In this document: positions 38,361 to 40,687 of the stretch, piece by piece
How the letters are laid out: each line of letters opens with the position of its first letter
Numbering within the stretch: the first letter of the stretch is position 1
Virus record (IMG/VR): IMGVR_UViG_3300032246_002280
Span: 1-40,687 of that record
Origin: a virus
Direction: 5' to 3' (one strand)
Length of the DNA: 40,687 nucleotides
Notes under the pieces: model-generated
Database searches by the model: none
What the model was told of the DNA's origin: nothing
The model's input: the letters and a program-made list of their open reading frames with translations, nothing else
Position numbers and translations under genes: made by a program

Positions 38361-40687
38361 ATAAACATTCGATCCTAATAATCCACCTGGTCTTTGTTGT
38401 TCTGTAATTACTCTAATAACTTGCTCTTTAACTCTTGCTGCTAATTCTTTTGTTTTTTGATTTTCTGCTTGTCTTTGTTCATTTGCGGAAGAGCTATCGT
38501 CCTTAGTCTCTGATATTACTTGTTCTTGATTTAAATTAACTGTTATATTAACATTATTTGTTGGAGAATAACTACTAGAACTTCCTCCACTAATGCCAAC
38601 TTCTCCACCCTCTGCAAATTTTCTTGCTCTTCCAGAATTGAGATCATTAAAGAATTTTTTACCATACATATTAACCGCTTCTTTTCTCATTACAAATTCA
38701 CCGCCCATTAAAAGAGCTGGAATATCATCTTTACCACTTGACCCACCATTTGCAAAACCTCTAATATATCCTCCCATAGCTTTACCTACTTTTAGTCTTG
38801 CAGATGGATTTGGCGCTGGAGATGTACCAAGAGATGGAGAAACATAAGGTGATCTCAAACCAACTTGATTCGATGCTTTTTCACCTGCTCCTCCAAGTCC
38901 TCCAAATCCTCCCATTGATGAAAATTGACTTGCTCCTGCTCCAAGAAGACCGAAACCGAAACTCATCCATGCGCCTCTACTTTTTGCGCTTTTTTGTTGA
39001 TTGTATTCATCTTGAATTTTTTTATTTAGAGCTATATTTTCTTGTAATGCTCTTTCATTTTCTAATCTAACTCCTTCAACATAATTCAAATAATCATATA
39101 ACGCTTTTTCTCTATCTTGCCTAATTCTATTTTGAGGATTATTTGGATCAGTAACAGCTCGCCCACTTAAATTTGAACTAAAAAGTTCTTGTCCAGCGGT
39201 TGGGTAAAGAGGATCGTTATATCTATAAGTATTTACTCCAAGATAAGAAGATTCTCCACCACTAGCAAATCTTTGGACTCTTCCGCCGTATTTAAAATAA
39301 TTATCTTCTCTGTTACGCTGTCTTGTGCCTATGCCCATGATATAAGCTGGAGAAACGCTGGTAGAAATATTTTGATTACTTCCTTTACTATTACCTAGAT
39401 TTATACCAAATACTGGAGCTATATTTTGAAACATAGAAGGATTGCCTTGACCAAGTCCTGCCATAGCTAAACCCATCGCTCCTCCCAAAAAGTGTTTTCC
39501 AACTTTTCCTTCATTTAACATTTGTAAATATTCTGGACCATATTTTTTAACTGCATTTTTTCTTATTACATATTCTCCACCGCTTAACATAGCTGGAACA
39601 TCATCTTTACTTCCTGATCCGCCAAGAACATGTCCTCCTGTAGAATAACCTTTAATAATTCCACCTTTTGATTTGGATAGACCGCTTAAAAAATCTCCGA
39701 TTCCACCACCGATACCGCTAGTAGTACCAAAAAGCGCACCAAAAACTTGATTTGTACTAAATTCAATAGCTAATTGTTGTATTTTGTCACTAATATTAAG
39801 AGCCATTTTTGTGAAAGCATCACTAGCTGTAGCTGTTCCATTAGCAAAAGATAAGAAGGCATTATTGAATTCACTTTTAATTGTGTTAGCAGTATCTTTA
39901 GCGCCTAGTTGAGCTTGTCTAAATGAATCAGCAGCACTATTATCAAATTCATCAAAAAATGCTCCAGCAAAATCTGATAATTTTGTTTCATTAGCTAACG
40001 CATTCGCTTCTCTAGCTTGCTGTCTTCCACTTCTAAAATCTTCTGCAAATATTGTTCCACCTCTTCTTTGTTCAAGAATTATTTTATCTTTTAATCCTTC
40101 AAGAGCTTTATTATATTGGTCTTCTGTTATTTGTCTATTTGTTAGTTTTTGTCTTAGTTTATCTTCTTCTACTGTTAATTGCTCTATTACTTTATCTTGA
40201 CTGCTTCGAGTTAAAAATGTATTTTGAACACTCATATTTAAAGCATCTTGATTTTTAGCTAAAACATCCATTGGGTCTTGATACGCAAATACAAATTCTT
40301 TATAATATTTTTGAGCATCTTTTGCATTTAATGTACCATTTTTAAAAGCAGCAATATATTCTTGAACACTTTTTATTCCATTTGTTTTTAAAGCATAATC
40401 AACCTTTTGTGCTGTTTTTCTAGTATTATCTATGTATTGTTTTATATCTTTAATTATTATATCAGCTTCTTCTGTGTCCGCCCCTACTCCACTTGCTCGC
40501 ATAGATAATTCTTCAAATTTAGCTCTAGTTTCTTCTGTAGCTTGATACAATGGCTTAATTGTTGTTAAAATATTTTGTAAATTTGTTTTCAATAAAATAT
40601 CTGTCTCTTCGATATCTTTTGCGACTTGTCTTTGAAGCTCAGGGTTTTCTGCGCTAAGGTTATAACCAATTTCTTGCATCATTGTTC
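38349..40687 (-). CDS. Tape measure protein, C-terminal part (runs off the window edge)
   Basis: 777 visible residues from the first ATG; the frame stays open to the edge, so the N-terminus is probably missing. The first 250 residues are long, charged, coiled-coil-like helices. FNNAFLSFANGTATASDAFT and IQQLAIEFSTNQVFGALFG match the C-terminal region of lambda H-type tape measures. A module of KGGIIKGYSTGGHVLGGSGS, KDDVPAMLSGGEYVIRKNAV and YGPEYLQMLNEGKV (near residue 355) is repeated as GGYIRGFANGGSSGKDDIPA, LLMGGEFVMRKEAV and YGKKFFNDLNSGRA (near 645), typical of tape-measure ends. Unlike lambda, the gene faces the tail-tip operon instead of preceding gpM. Assignment is good; total length unknown. 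Confidence 0.78.
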   Translation of the reverse strand, partial: TMMQEIGYNLSAENPELQRQVAKDIEETDILLKTNLQNILTTIKPLYQATEETRAKFEELSMRASGVGADTEEADIIIKDIKQYIDNTRKTAQKVDYALKTNGIKSVQEYIAAFKNGTLNAKDAQKYYKEFVFAYQDPMDVLAKNQDALNMSVQNTFLTRSSQDKVIEQLTVEEDKLRQKLTNRQITEDQYNKALEGLKDKIILEQRRGGTIFAEDFRSGRQQAREANALANETKLSDFAGAFFDEFDNSAADSFRQAQLGAKDTANTIKSEFNNAFLSFANGTATASDAFTKMALNISDKIQQLAIEFSTNQVFGALFGTTSGIGGGIGDFLSGLSKSKGGIIKGYSTGGHVLGGSGSKDDVPAMLSGGEYVIRKNAVKKYGPEYLQMLNEGKVGKHFLGGAMGLAMAGLGQGNPSMFQNIAPVFGINLGNSKGSNQNISTSVSPAYIMGIGTRQRNREDNYFKYGGRVQRFASGGESSYLGVNTYRYNDPLYPTAGQELFSSNLSGRAVTDPNNPQNRIRQDREKALYDYLNYVEGVRLENERALQENIALNKKIQDEYNQQKSAKSRGAWMSFGFGLLGAGASQFSSMGGFGGLGGAGEKASNQVGLRSPYVSPSLGTSPAPNPSARLKVGKAMGGYIRGFANGGSSGKDDIPALLMGGEFVMRKEAVNMYGKKFFNDLNSGRARKFAEGGEVGISGGSSSSYSPTNNVNITVNLNQEQVISETKDDSSSANEQRQAENQKTKELAARVKEQVIRVITEQQRPGGLLGSNVYKKR

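Noticed and set aside
38593-39398. Several + strand open frames of 69-90 codons opposite the tape-measure gene
   Set aside because: They are antisense to a well-recognised protein, have low-complexity Leu/Phe-rich translations typical of antisense AT-rich frames, and no promoter or start context.
1-40687. tRNA or other structured RNA genes in the gaps
   Set aside because: The largest gap between genes is about 51 bp, too short for a tRNA, and no cloverleaf-like sequence was seen antisense to genes.

Overview
This 40.7 kb stretch of very AT-rich DNA reads as part of a large tailed-phage genome. The tail-tip genes are homologues of lambda M, L, K, I and J, which points to a siphovirus infecting a bacterium. 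The phage also carries its own replication set and a long sugar and glycosyltransferase island. No head, packaging, lysis or integrase gene lies inside the window, so the genome is clearly larger than this piece. The host cannot be named. The best promoters fit a sigma70-type consensus (TTGACA, 17 bp, TATAAT), and the base composition suggests a low-GC host or long independence from one.

Region 1 (1-14227, + strand) is a compact glycan block. It has GT11 and GT10 fucosyltransferase-like enzymes, several GT-A glycosyltransferases, a sugar O-methyltransferase, a HAD-nucleotidyltransferase fusion and a short GDPD-like protein. A nucleotide-sugar set follows: dTDP-glucose 4,6-dehydratase, GDP-mannose 4,6-dehydratase, an RmlD-like reductase, a sugar C-methyltransferase, an iron-sulfur 3-dehydrase of the RfbH/E1 type and an SDR reductase/epimerase. 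Together these could build and attach deoxy and methylated sugars. The acceptor (host surface polysaccharide, virion protein or DNA) is unknown.

Region 2 (14233-28835, + strand) is replication and recombination: a RecA/UvsX-like recombinase, a small PD-(D/E)XK nuclease, a DnaB helicase, ThyX, a Toprim primase, a Cas4/RecB-like nuclease, and a DNA polymerase III alpha split into separate PHP and polymerase genes with a DEDDh exonuclease gene between them. Then come a probable ssDNA-binding protein, two more glycosyltransferase genes (GT4 plus a split GT9) and a probable annealing protein.

Region 3 (28832-40687) is the tail region. Three minus-strand genes (a probable structural protein and two small proteins) diverge from the + strand M-L-K-I-J tail-tip operon. 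A further + strand gene of unknown function ends against a minus-strand tape-measure-like gene that runs off the window edge.

Genes are packed with ATGA, TAATG or TAATATG junctions and few Shine-Dalgarno sites. Nearly every gap longer than about 10 bp holds a promoter-like element whose -10 box ends only 5-9 nt before the start codon, so many transcripts are predicted to be leaderless. Several -35 boxes contain the upstream gene's TGA stop. No tRNA, CRISPR array, insertion sequence or reverse transcriptase was seen, and no stretch over 300 bases lacks a gene.
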